In this document: piece by piece, positions 13,615-23,181 of the stretch
Numbering within the stretch: position 1 is the first letter of the stretch
Layout of the letters: every line of letters starts with the position of its first letter
From: Vanessa cardui
Taxonomy: Eukaryota; Arthropoda; Insecta; Lepidoptera; Nymphalidae
Reading direction: 5' to 3'
NCBI RefSeq assembly: GCF_905220365.1
Contig: NC_061131.1
Location: 15,165,318 to 15,229,317, forward strand
Length of the DNA: 64,000 nt
The notes under the pieces: model-generated
Database searches by the model: none
What the model was told of the DNA's origin: nothing
What the model saw: only the letters and a program-made list of their open reading frames with translations
Translations under genes and position numbers: made by a program

Positions 13615-14339
13615 ATTGTTTTTAACTAAATATTTAAATATATTTTATATAATGAGAATGTAACAAGGAAGAAAGACAAAAACGATATAGGTATTATTTA
13701 AGTTATAGTTTTACAGAATTAAGGAGTTCCAAACCACATAAAAAAACATGAATAAAAAAATTCCTATTGAATTATCGAACCAGAAAAGCCCAATGGAGTC
13801 CGATTTCTTCATTGGAAATTGTTTATTGACCTAGAATGCTGTCGGTAATCAGGTGCCGGTTTAGGAGGAGCAGCTCCGAACAACGGCAACCTAATTACTA
13901 TTCACGGTATTATAGCGAGCGGTGAACGCTTGTTAGGTCCTTACCGGTATTTTCAAATGTAGCTAATTGATGCTCAACTTAATGAAGAAAAATACTTTTA
14001 CGTAACAAGGGAATTTATTACTTATAATTATTATTATTATAACGAGTATGTCCTTTCGACTACCACGCCGTATTAAAAAAAATCATACATTTTTCCTAAA
14101 CGAACGGAGCGATTTACGAGTAAGGCTTAGGTCATAATTCCTTAAGAATTTATGTTAATTAATTGTTCATGTGTACGTATGGATTGCTAATGTAGGCAAT
14201 GTCACAATGACTGAGAGAAGTTTAGTTAAAATATATTATAGCCAAACAGGAGATGAAATATAAACACTAACAAAATACATCGAATCCCATCGATGCGTGT
14301 GTGAACCCGCAATATTCAGTTATTAATGTTAATATGTTT
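13615..14339. other. AT-rich non-coding stretch
   Basis: No gene recognised. A moderately GC-rich patch lies at about 13855-13925. Confidence 0.4.
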
Positions 14340-14340
14340 A

Positions 14341-14662
14341 CAACAACAACAACAGCCTGTAAATTCACACTGCTGGGCTAAAGGCCTCCTCTCCCTTTTG
14401 AGGAGAAGGTTTGGAACATATTCCACCACGCTGCTTCAATGCGAGTTGGTGGAATACACATGTGGCATAATTTCTATGAAATTTGTCACATGCAACCTGC
14501 ATGTGACAAATTTTAAATTCCTCACGATGTTTTCCTTCACCGCTGAGCACGAGATGAATTATGAAGACAAATTAAGCACATGAAACAGCGGTGCTTGCCT
14601 GGGTTTGAACACTCAATCATCGGTTAAGATGCACGCGTTCTAACCACTGGGCCATCTCGACT
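14341..14662 (-). mobile_element. SINE with tRNA-like head (Metulj-type), copy 1
   Basis: Read on the minus strand, it begins GAGTCGAGATGGCCCAGTGG (A-box region), then has a GTTCAAACCC B box, the body, and an (TTG)n tail seen here as CAACAACAAC at the left end. Polymerase III boxes, a tRNA-like head and a short simple tail define it as a SINE. Four other clear copies lie in this window. This copy carries an extra inverted duplication at 14479-14513. Confidence 0.85.
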
Positions 14663-14664
14663 CT

Positions 14665-16260
14665 GTAAAATATGTTTAATGGTATGAGAAATATGTTAGA
14701 AGTTTGTATATCACAGGCGGCCCGAAGTGTAGTGGTTTATTAGCGCCTCGAAATTGACATCTGACAATTTCGCAACAGCCCTTGTATCACAATTGACAAT
14801 TACAGACGCGATGCTGAACTGCAGTTGGGATGATTAATCGAAGCACTTAAATGAAGTATTTCGGTAGAAGTGTTCCGAGTGGAGCGGAGTTCGTGGTCTA
14901 ATCGAGGCGTGACTCGTGGAGGGCTCGCGAGCTGCTCTCCGGCGCTGCCAATCACCGTGATGATTCTTATTCCCTCTCGATTCCGACGCCGTTCGTATTC
15001 CGTTGTAGCTATTCTCGGCCCGGTTTTAAGCTCCCATTTATATTTATAACATTTATATTCTTCTTATTAAGGGAAAGAAATATTTACACGGTTTAAAATG
15101 TAATGTATTACAGGTTCATTAGTAAAATTATATCCCTGTCTCTTTGATACTTTCAATATTTCTGTCCGAGCTTATGTATCGTACAATAAATATATCGAGA
15201 TATTTATTTAATATGTCAACAGGTTCCATTGTGAAAGTGTACACGGTAATATTTATCTACAGTTTTTGCTTTGCAATGCGATTGCGATTAACTTAAAACT
15301 TATTACTTATTAACTTAAAACGAATGTTATTAATTTTGATAATAACTTAAAAATGATCACTGATACTCAGTTATAAAATGTAAATAAAGTATCGTTGTTA
15401 GCTGTGTGGAAAAGCGTTGTATATATAGGTAATAAAAGCATACATTAAAATAATATACAAGTCATTTACATATCAAACGAACCATTAGGTGCGTAAAAAC
15501 TCACACTTACTTCATAACAATGTTATGTTCCAGAAAAACTATGCCAGAAAAAGAATACATAAGTACATTTATATCAAAAAATAAACATTACATTATATAA
15601 AATTAAAAAAGAAAACATGAAATAAATTTTTGCAAGTAAAATAAATGTATTGCATATTTTCATAGCGAGTCGTATCAAGAGGGCACTTGTTCGTAAAAAG
15701 GTAAAAGCTTCCGTTTCACGACGTGCTTAAAGGACCCAATAGTATTATTTGTTTCCTTCGATTACTTTATGTTTATCTTAAAATAATATTAGTTTTATAA
15801 TTGGGTATCTCTTTATTATTGTCATAAGTGAAAACGACATTTATAGCATAATTATGCTGAAACATAACAAAAAGAATACCGGTGCTCGTGGTTTATCAAA
15901 ATGAATGGCTTGGTTTAATTAATTTACGGTATTCTGCTTTTACCTGATGTATATACCTGTAGGTGTTTCTGGAAAGCCGGGACGCTTCTTAATATTATTG
16001 TTTTTTGACTGCTTTATATCCTTCTTCCAGCTTTATATTTTACGTCAAAACCGGTAAACAATTAATAATATACAGATATACAAAATACATATAATTCTTC
16101 TTTCAAATTATCAATATTATTGTTATATTTTACGCTTTTTTTTCATTCAAAAGCAATTAGTATAAAGAAATACGGTCTACGTTAATGATACAAAATAGGT
16201 GTTATGTAATATCTGTAAGCAAAGAGGTTTTGCTCATTGGGTCACCTTACTGACTTGTGT
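14665..16260. other. Non-coding stretch with one GC-rich block
   Basis: A GC-rich block at about 14870-15030 stands out from AT-rich flanks and could be regulatory. No open frame of interest was found. Confidence 0.35.
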
Positions 16261-16264
16261 TATA

Positions 16265-16560
16265 AGTAGGGGAGAGGTGGCATGAAAGCGACAGGTTTTG
16301 AAAGAGCCTCTTGCCTTATTTTGGTGGCTTATGCGAAAGCTAGTTCCACAAAGTGGTTGTGCGAGGCAGAAAATGTCTAAGAAATCGCGCCATTGTGGAT
16401 TTTCGGACATCAAGGTGGTGCGGGTAAAACTTCGAATTTTGACGAGATGTCCGAAGGTAAAATTCAAGTAAGTATTACCATTTATCAAAATATATATTAA
16501 ATGTATACTTTTTTTATCCATTTAGAAAACTGGCTCCTTCACGCCACTTCTCCCCTACTG
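16265..16560. mobile_element. Small terminal-inverted-repeat element containing a LINE fragment
   Basis: The ends are inverted copies of about 30 bp: AGTAGGGGAGAGGTGGC at 16265 onward, and its reverse complement GCCACTTCTCCCCTACT ending at 16559. Between them, 16334-16466 is a minus-strand copy of the 3' coding part of the LINE at 19256-22610 (it corresponds to 22300-22434). I found no target-site duplication, so superfamily assignment is not possible. It could be a MITE that acquired a LINE piece, or a chance nested insertion. Confidence 0.55.
16334..16466 (-). pseudogene. Fragment of LINE reverse-transcriptase ORF
   Basis: The minus strand reads close to the LINE C-terminal region (the peptide around PLCGTSF and MSENPQWRDF parallels TTLWNQL and DVRKSTTARF of the larger copy). 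Only about 133 bp survive. Homology to the LINE stops sharply at 16466, next to AAGTAAGTATT. On the + strand this edge happens to look like a splice donor, which is probably coincidence. Confidence 0.7.
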
Positions 16561-16561
16561 A

Positions 16562-17640
16562 TTTGCATATGTGTCTGTAATTAGAAAAATATTGACATTT
16601 ATGCATTAAAGTTTCTCTTTAAATTATTATATGAACATTATGGACCTTATATATTACGAATGAAATTTAATCTTTAAATGAGCCATACGTTATAATATTT
16701 GTAAGCAAAACAGTTTATTGAAAATCAAAACACGAACTCACCGTATCACGAGTGCGATCTAGCAAACATTTAATTTGCTCCAAATAGAATATCCGTTTGA
16801 ATAATGCGAAGTATGTGTATCAATCCATCAATCAATCAACGCTTTCACAGTAGTAGTGATAACATTAGTAAAATGCCAAAAATATTTTGTTATTATTATT
16901 TTTATTATTTATGAGAAGTTAATTGGAGTACAGTAAGAATTCGTTATGCTCTGTACGAAATCATACACCGATATGTTTTAATACATTAATAACAATTACA
17001 TTTTTGTGACGTTTAGTATTTATCTAATTATATAAGAAAAAAGCTAAATTGTGTTGTAAGCATTATTATACGAAACAAGTGTAGGTATCAGATATTAAAA
17101 TATTGTAATTACTTTTTTGTAAAATTTTAATTGATATTTATACCTCAGGAGTTCGCACTATTGCATCGACCCTTGGACAAATATATTACTACTGTAATGT
17201 AATTATGTAATATCTGTATCTCTGCACATATTTATTATCTTATTTTAGATTTGTTTTCTATTTATTTTTCAGTGTCATTTTTTTTGACACAATCATAGTT
17301 ATAACAATTAATATTGTAAATAGTTGAACTAAGAGCTTTTGGGCACAATATGTGTACTGAGGAAGGAAGTGAGAAGCAGCTGACAGCTAAAACCGTTCAT
17401 TTTCGTTGTAATACCGTAAATGAAATGTAAGTCTCATATTCAAGTTCTCCGTCTTACCTTTTCAGGTGTCATTTTTCGCTAACAATATTATTATAATTAA
17501 TAGAAAATATTATTTAGTCATATGTACATAGACTACGATAACTTGACATTATTATAATATTTACATTAATGTTTAATTATAAACATTATTTTGAAATAAT
17601 TTTAGATAAAAGATAGTGAATATCTTCGTTTCGGTTGTTC
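16562..17640. other. AT-rich non-coding stretch
   Basis: No gene recognised. Confidence 0.4.
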
Positions 17641-17651
17641 GACTTTTCCAG

Positions 17652-17682
17652 CAGACTGCAGCCGGCGCGGCGTCATCAAGCA
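17652..17682 (+). other. Possible 31-nt micro-exon
   Basis: A pyrimidine-rich run ending GTTCGACTTTTCCAG precedes a GC-rich 31-nt stretch. The stretch is followed by GTGAGT, a good donor. In one frame it would read QTAAGAASSS. Acceptor, donor and GC shift occur together, but the piece is tiny and no homologue is recognised. It may equally be part of a 5' untranslated region. Confidence 0.15.
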
Positions 17683-18176
17683 GTGAGTGTCGGGATCACG
17701 TCGATATAATACAATATCGGCAAGGCTAATCTATCTGGTGACGGATACATCGCAAACAGTCTTGGTTACCTGCAGTCACTGATATTCGAATCAGTAAAAA
17801 TTTAAATATTCAAAGTATAATAATTGTATACGTTGTCCTCATTATAATATAAATATTGTAATTCTTTGACAGTTAATTTTTGGTTTCATTAGGTTAGTAC
17901 TAACATCAGGCAATAACAGAGTATGTACGATCACGTCGCGGAATTACTTCGCAATAAAAATATTTTATGGTAGTTTTGTTTCTCTGGCCCACACGTGTAT
18001 ACAAGTGAGCCCTAATACATTCACAGCAGATATTCGCGTAACGTATGCTCGATTTGATATATTTACTCCGTCGATATTTCAATGTTTGTCGTTTACGACA
18101 GAGTTCGAGCGACGCAATAAATTCCTCACGGCTGAGGGAGCGCGGCGTCGCCTACAATTCCATTTGATACGACTCT

Positions 18177-18227
18177 ATGATGTTCAACTTCTTTAACAGA
18201 ATTAAGGAATCGAAGTGCGCCGGGAAG
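18177..18227 (+). CDS. Candidate first coding exon of an unrecognised host gene (partial)
   Basis: Two adjacent in-frame ATGs (18177 and 18180) open a 17-codon stretch reading MMFNFFNRIKESKCAGK. It is followed directly by a good splice donor, GGGAAG|GTGAGC, leaving phase 0. An in-frame TGA lies 12 nt upstream, so translation must start here if the exon is real. The preceding 100-200 bp are richer in GC than the surroundings, as expected of a 5' untranslated region or promoter. The peptide is basic and hydrophilic after an FNFF start, with no signal peptide. I do not recognise the protein, and no matching downstream exon was found in the window, so the next exon would be far away. An alternative is chance occurrence of ATG plus donor. 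Confidence 0.35.
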
Positions 18228-18239
18228 GTGAGCCTATCG

Positions 18240-19255
18240 ATCTAAAAATGTAGTCGTACCGCCAGTTTGCCATTTGTTTATTAGATTTGACTTGTTTCGA
18301 AGCGTTTTGGACGCGTTGCTTAAAACATACCTAATCTACAATGCACCATAAAGATTAGCATAGTACGAGTTGTAAAACAAAACAGTTAAGTGTCAGTCTA
18401 GCGACTTGCTTAGAAATCCATCCCTGATTGGGTTTGAAGTATTGAAAAAAGTAAATAACTTGTTTAAAATATTTTTTTTTTTTTGTATCTCTATATTTAT
18501 TGGTCCTTTGTCATCTGGATAGTGTTGCACCATCATCTGAAATTTGATAAAAAAATATAATAAATTGTTTTGTGTGTCGTGCTTAAAATAAGTGTTAAAT
18601 TAAAATTGATATTATTATTAATTATAAACACCTGAACTTCAGTTAAGCACTTAAGTTTTAATTATATTAACTATATTTGCAGTGTGTGCTCTATTTCCGG
18701 AAATATACTTAACGCTTGTTGTGGTTTTGTAATGAATACGATTATTCATTAGTTTTGTAAGATAATACGTCTAATATATTTGTTTATTTATTGAAATTAT
18801 AATAAAGACTAATAACTCTGTCTGCTAATATTTTTATTAATTAATTACGTTGAAAAAACACGTTGTGTTCTCGCGGAACCTTTTTTAAATGGCTCTTGGG
18901 TAACATCACTTTATGGGCGAATATAACGTTCATAAACCATATGAAAAGCTGTAAATAATTTCGCATGTCACCGGACATTGAATCGCCTCTTTTCCAAAGT
19001 ATAACGTTACACATGGATGTCGTCAGCCGCGGGAGATTTAATTTATTAACATGTATATGTAAGTGTTTATTATAAATTTACGAGTGGCCTCGCCAAGCTT
19101 TAATACAGTGTATGCAAGTAGCCTTTTATAATTATCAGGCAATTTATAAAATTCAATTTAAAACTAACAAAACGATTGTTGATTGTTGACGTTATTTCTC
19201 TCTTTCTCTCATATACAATAATTTCATATACAAGAGTTAAAATTTTACAAACATA
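18240..19255. other. AT-rich non-coding stretch
   Basis: No gene recognised. If the exon ending at 18227 is real, this would be the start of its intron. Confidence 0.4.
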
Positions 19256-19433
19256 TCAATGGTATCAAGTGGTAGTGCCACGCTGTATACCTTCGGGTTA
19301 CAGCCGAATGGGCCGGCACGCCCGGGGAAGTACCACTCTCTCACTTAAAATCGGCGTAAAGTGGTAGTTATGCTACCGCGTTTCGTCCGGTAAGTGAGAG
19401 TTCCGGAGGCCCAATCCCCCTCCCCCCCAAAAC

Positions 19434-21122
19434 TTGATGGTTGTGCAGAATTTGGTTAAATTACCCCAGGAGGGTACCATCAGCGACAGCGGTGGAGAAT
19501 CCCTCTCTGGGCATCCATGCTCAGGACATACACCACCTGAGCAGGGATGCCCAGGCTGCCCTCCGAATTCTGGGGGGGGCAATTTTGCGCTCGCCACTGT
19601 TCGGGGCAAGCGGAGCAGGCATCATAAGGCAACCCCTACCACCCTCGCTGTGGACTTCTGCAACATAAGGGGACTCAACTCCAACCTCAACGCCGTTCAC
19701 TACCATCTGGAAACGGCGAAGCCGGCCTTGCTCTTTCTGACCGAGACCCAGATATCTTCTCCTGCCGATACGACTTTTCTCTCGTACCCTGGGTACAAAT
19801 TGGAACATTCCTTTATACCACGAGCTGGGGTATGCGTTTACGTCAGAGATGATATCTGTTCTCGACGCCTCGGCAGCCTTGAAGGACAGGACCTATCGAT
19901 TATCTGGCTGCGTGTAGACTGCGATGACCATCCGCGAATCTATGCGTGCCTTTATAGGTCCCATAGCGGTAATGCCGAAACCGACCGACTGGTTGAGCAC
20001 GTCCAAATGGCTACAGATTCCGTGCTTCAGCAGATTCCATCCGCAGAGATCATTATTCTGGGTGACTTTAATGCTCACCACGCAGAATGGCTCGGCTCAC
20101 GCACCACCGATCATGCGGGTAGATCTGTTCTGGACTTCGCTCTAGCATATGATCTGACACAACTGGTCAACTCGCCAACGCGAATACCGGATGTGGAGGA
20201 TCATACACCTTCCCTGTTGGACCTTCTGCTGACTTCACATCCGGATGGCTATCAGGTTATCGTCGATCCCCCTCTGGGCTCGTCTGACCACTGTCTCGTC
20301 CGGAGTACAGTGCCGGTTGTGCGGTACTCACGGCCTCGCTTTGTTGGGTGCCGCCGAGTATGGCACTACAAGTCAGCAGATTGGGATGGGATGCGGTCTT
20401 TTTTTGCATCTTACCCATGGGGGCAGATTTGTTTCTCGCCAGATGATCCGAACGCTGCTGCTGACTCTGTTGCCGATGTTGTGCTTCAGGGTATGGAACT
20501 ATTCATTCCTAACTCTGCAGTACCCATCGGTGGCAAGTCCCAGCCTTGGTTTGGTCGCTTCTGCAAAACGGCATCACGCCGAAAGTGGGAACGCTATCAA
20601 ACCTGGGCTAATGCATCTGCGTCTCGTGATGTAAATACCAGCTCATTTAAAAAGGAATACAACTCTGCCTCTAGGTCCCTCAAAAACGTGATTGCTAGGG
20701 CGAAGACGGAGTACATTGGCAGAATTGGCGAGAGACTGGTGCGTCTCCCTTCAGGAACACGAGCGTTCTGGTCTCTCGCTAAGGCTGTCTTAGGGAATTT
20801 CTGTCAGCCATCTTTTCCATCTCTGCACAGAGACGGTGAGTCATTGGCCCATACCGCGAAAGAGAAAGCTGATCTTTTAGGCTCTCTCTTCGCGTCGAAC
20901 TCAACTCTTGATGACCAAGGAAAATCTCCACCAACAATTCCGCGATGTGATACCACGATGCCGGAGGTTAAATTCCAGCAAAGTGCAGTTCGTAAAGCAC
21001 TTCTTTCCTTGGACATTCATAAGTCGAGCGGACCCGATGGTATCCCTCCAATCGTGCTACGGACATGTGCTCCCGAGTTGGCACCGGTCTTAACACGTCT
21101 TTTCCGGCAATCCTACACATGA
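19434..21122 (+). CDS. LINE endonuclease and N-terminal part of reverse transcriptase (frameshifted)
   Basis: This 562-codon frame encodes an apurinic/apyrimidinic-type endonuclease that nicks target DNA for retrotransposition. Visible landmarks are FCNIRGLN near residue 70, LTETQ near 100, GDFNAHH at about 210-216, and SDH at about 284-286, the usual catalytic positions. After the endonuclease comes a linker, then the start of the reverse transcriptase with SSGPDGIPP near residue 530. The frame then hits a TGA at 21120-21122. The remaining protein continues in another frame from about 21119, which indicates a single-base deletion rather than a natural end. The start at 19434 is the first ATG of a double ATG-like context, and the true start could differ. 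Codon use is clearly unlike the AT-rich flanks. Confidence 0.9.
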   Translation: MMVVQNLVKLPQEGTISDSGGESLSGHPCSGHTPPEQGCPGCPPNSGGGNFALATVRGKRSRHHKATPTTLAVDFCNIRGLNSNLNAVHYHLETAKPALLFLTETQISSPADTTFLSYPGYKLEHSFIPRAGVCVYVRDDICSRRLGSLEGQDLSIIWLRVDCDDHPRIYACLYRSHSGNAETDRLVEHVQMATDSVLQQIPSAEIIILGDFNAHHAEWLGSRTTDHAGRSVLDFALAYDLTQLVNSPTRIPDVEDHTPSLLDLLLTSHPDGYQVIVDPPLGSSDHCLVRSTVPVVRYSRPRFVGCRRVWHYKSADWDGMRSFFASYPWGQICFSPDDPNAAADSVADVVLQGMELFIPNSAVPIGGKSQPWFGRFCKTASRRKWERYQTWANASASRDVNTSSFKKEYNSASRSLKNVIARAKTEYIGRIGERLVRLPSGTRAFWSLAKAVLGNFCQPSFPSLHRDGESLAHTAKEKADLLGSLFASNSTLDDQGKSPPTIPRCDTTMPEVKFQQSAVRKALLSLDIHKSSGPDGIPPIVLRTCAPELAPVLTRLFRQSYT

Positions 21123-22555
21123 GCGTTGTCCCGAATTCCTGGAAGACAGCTTTGGTGCATCCGATCCCTAAAAAAGGCAACCGCTCAGACCCGTCCAATT
21201 ATAGGCCTATAGCCATCACCTCCTTGCTCTCCAAGATAATGGAGTCCCTTATAAACTGCCAGCTCCTGCGGTATCTAGAGGAGAACCAGCTGATTAGCGA
21301 CCGCCAGTACGGTTCCCGTCGGGGTCGGTCAGCCGGTAATCTTCTAGTTTACCTTACCCACAGGTGGGCTGAAGCAGTTGAGAGCAAGGGGGAGGCATTA
21401 GCAGCCAGCTTGGACATAGCGAAGGCCTTCGATCGTGTATGGCACAAAGCGCTTCTTTCGAAGCTTCCTTCCTATGGGCTTCCCGGGAAATTATGCAATT
21501 GGATTACCAGCTTTTTGACAGATCGGAGCATCAAGGTCGTTGTCGACGGTGCATGCTCTGACTTAAAATTCGTCAATGCTGGTGTTCCACAAGGCTGCGT
21601 TCTATCACCCACTCTGTTTCTTCTGCATATAAATGATTTGTTGCAAATCGGGAACATTCATTGCTATGCAGACGACAGTACCGTTGACACCTTATACACC
21701 GGCCGCGCTAATATTTCTCGGGAAAACGTCGAAGAGAACCGGAACAAACTTGTGTCTGAAATCGAGTCTTCATTAAACGAAGTCTCGAATTGGGGCCGGC
21801 AAAATCTAGTCCATTTCAACCCCAAAAAGACGCAAGTTTGCGAGTTAACCGCTAAAAAAACACCATTTGTCGTATCTCCACGATTTGAGAACATTCCGAT
21901 AGCCACTACAGGTAGTATCGGAATACTCGGCGTTGATATTTCGAGCCTCGTTCAGTTCCGCGGTCAATTAGAAGGCAAAGCCAAATTGGCTTCAAAAAAG
22001 CTGGGCGTGCTCAGCAAGGCGAGACAGTATTTCACGTCGGCCCATCGCCTTAAACTTTACAAGGCGCAAATTCGGCCTCACATGGAGTACTGCTCTCACC
22101 TCTGGGCGGGTGCTCCCCAGTACCAGCTCCTTCCATTTGACCGCATTCAACGTAGAGCGGCCCGAGTTATCGACGATCAAGCCCTTTCCGATCTCCTTGA
22201 TCCTTTGGCTTTGCGTAGAGATGTTGGATCACTCTGCATCTCCTACCGAATTTTTCACGAGGAATGTTCCGAGAAATTGTTCGGATTAATCCCGGCTGCT
22301 GAATTTCACCTTCGGACATCTCGCCAAAATTCTAAGTTTCACCCGCACCACCTTGATGTCCGAAAATCCACAACAGCGCGATTTCTCAGACATTTTCTGC
22401 CTCGCACAACCACTTTGTGGAACCAGCTTTCGCCGGCGGTTTTTCCGAACCGATACGACATGGGAACCTTCAAGAAAAGAGCGTACTCCTTTTTGAAAGG
22501 CCGGCAACGCACCTGCAAGTCCCCTGGTGTTGCAGGTGTCCATGGGCGGTGGTAG
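21065..22555 (+). CDS. LINE reverse transcriptase, C-terminal part (continues the split ORF)
   Basis: This frame completes the polymerase. Landmarks counted from 21065 are KKGNRSDPSNYRPI near residues 36-49, SLDIAKAFDRVWH at about 115-127 (catalytic Asp in the first motif), GVPQGCVLSP at about 173-182, and YADD at 201-204 (catalytic pair). A connection and C-terminal region follows with YCSHLWAGAP and the ending FLKGRQRTCKSPG. All core motifs are intact, so only the frameshift disables the copy. The genuine protein continues from the preceding frame at about 21119. The ATG at 21065 is simply where this frame opens and is not a likely natural start. Confidence 0.9.
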   Translation: MCSRVGTGLNTSFPAILHMSVVPNSWKTALVHPIPKKGNRSDPSNYRPIAITSLLSKIMESLINCQLLRYLEENQLISDRQYGSRRGRSAGNLLVYLTHRWAEAVESKGEALAASLDIAKAFDRVWHKALLSKLPSYGLPGKLCNWITSFLTDRSIKVVVDGACSDLKFVNAGVPQGCVLSPTLFLLHINDLLQIGNIHCYADDSTVDTLYTGRANISRENVEENRNKLVSEIESSLNEVSNWGRQNLVHFNPKKTQVCELTAKKTPFVVSPRFENIPIATTGSIGILGVDISSLVQFRGQLEGKAKLASKKLGVLSKARQYFTSAHRLKLYKAQIRPHMEYCSHLWAGAPQYQLLPFDRIQRRAARVIDDQALSDLLDPLALRRDVGSLCISYRIFHEECSEKLFGLIPAAEFHLRTSRQNSKFHPHHLDVRKSTTARFLRHFLPRTTTLWNQLSPAVFPNRYDMGTFKKRAYSFLKGRQRTCKSPGVAGVHGRW

Positions 22556-22611
22556 TCACTTTCCATCAGGTGAGCCTCCTGCTCTTTTGCCACCTATGCC
22601 ATAAAAAAAAT

Positions 22612-23095
22612 GTGAAAAATCGAACATTAGTAGTATAAACCCAAAAGCAACGATGCTAACCGAAAGTTACGGACCGCACCGCGGAATTTTTATATAAATG
22701 ATTTGGGTATACACCCTTATCTTAAGGGACTGTTTCTTGACATTAAATAACTAAATTGTACACAGTATGTATGTATTTAACTCAGGAGGCTTATATTATT
22801 GACAAAAATTAACCTATCTTTTATAAACTGTTGCAATATAGAGGTACCGGCGGTGGTCCAATTCAATGCAAAACCCCTCTTCCTGGTAGCGACGGAGTGA
22901 AACTTGGAGGTTCGAAGTTAGTCCCCAGCCCTCGGGACCGGCGCTCCAAACACGTTGTCATTACACATCGGAGCTCACTTACACTGAGATTTAAGGCCTT
23001 AATATTAACTTTAGCGATCAAACGATTCGATTTGGTTACTGCTAAAGTTCTGTTACCCATAGAGATACTAATAATATGCTTTGAAGAGTTATAAA
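22612..23095. other. Unassigned, moderately GC-rich stretch
   Basis: From about 22840 to 22980 the DNA is richer in GC than the surroundings and is open in a + frame (22831-23094, 87 codons) with no recognised motif. It lies between the LINE and a repeat nest and is probably repeat-derived, but I cannot name the family. Confidence 0.3.
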
Positions 23096-23138
23096 TCTTT
23101 TCAACCGACTTCCAAAAGGAGGAGGTTATCAATTCGTC

Positions 23139-23181
<43 letters not shown>

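Larger units (their letters stand above)
19256..22610 (+). mobile_element. Non-LTR retrotransposon (LINE), jockey/CR1-like, nearly full length
   Basis: The unit is far richer in GC than its flanks. It has a GC-rich 5' leader (about 19256-19433), an apurinic-type endonuclease, a reverse transcriptase with YADD, and a 3' untranslated tail that ends in a short A run (22602-22610). The last 100 bp (GGCCGGCAACGCACC...CATCAGGTGAGCCTCC) are the kind of LINE 3' end I recall from many moths and butterflies. No separate gag-like ORF1 was seen, so the element is either 5'-truncated or of a single-ORF type. A one-base deletion near 21118 splits the ORF. I could not find a convincing target-site duplication. 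Clade assignment (jockey, CR1 or related) is uncertain. Confidence 0.9.

Noticed and set aside
16368..16466. + strand mini-ORF ending beside AAGTAAGT, as if an antisense LINE piece were exonised
   Set aside because: The ORF is the antisense of LINE coding sequence, and an equivalent antisense frame exists in the full LINE. The donor-like edge alone is not evidence of splicing.
22286..22543. Open minus-strand frames across the LINE
   Set aside because: They are shadows of the high-GC + strand reverse-transcriptase ORF.
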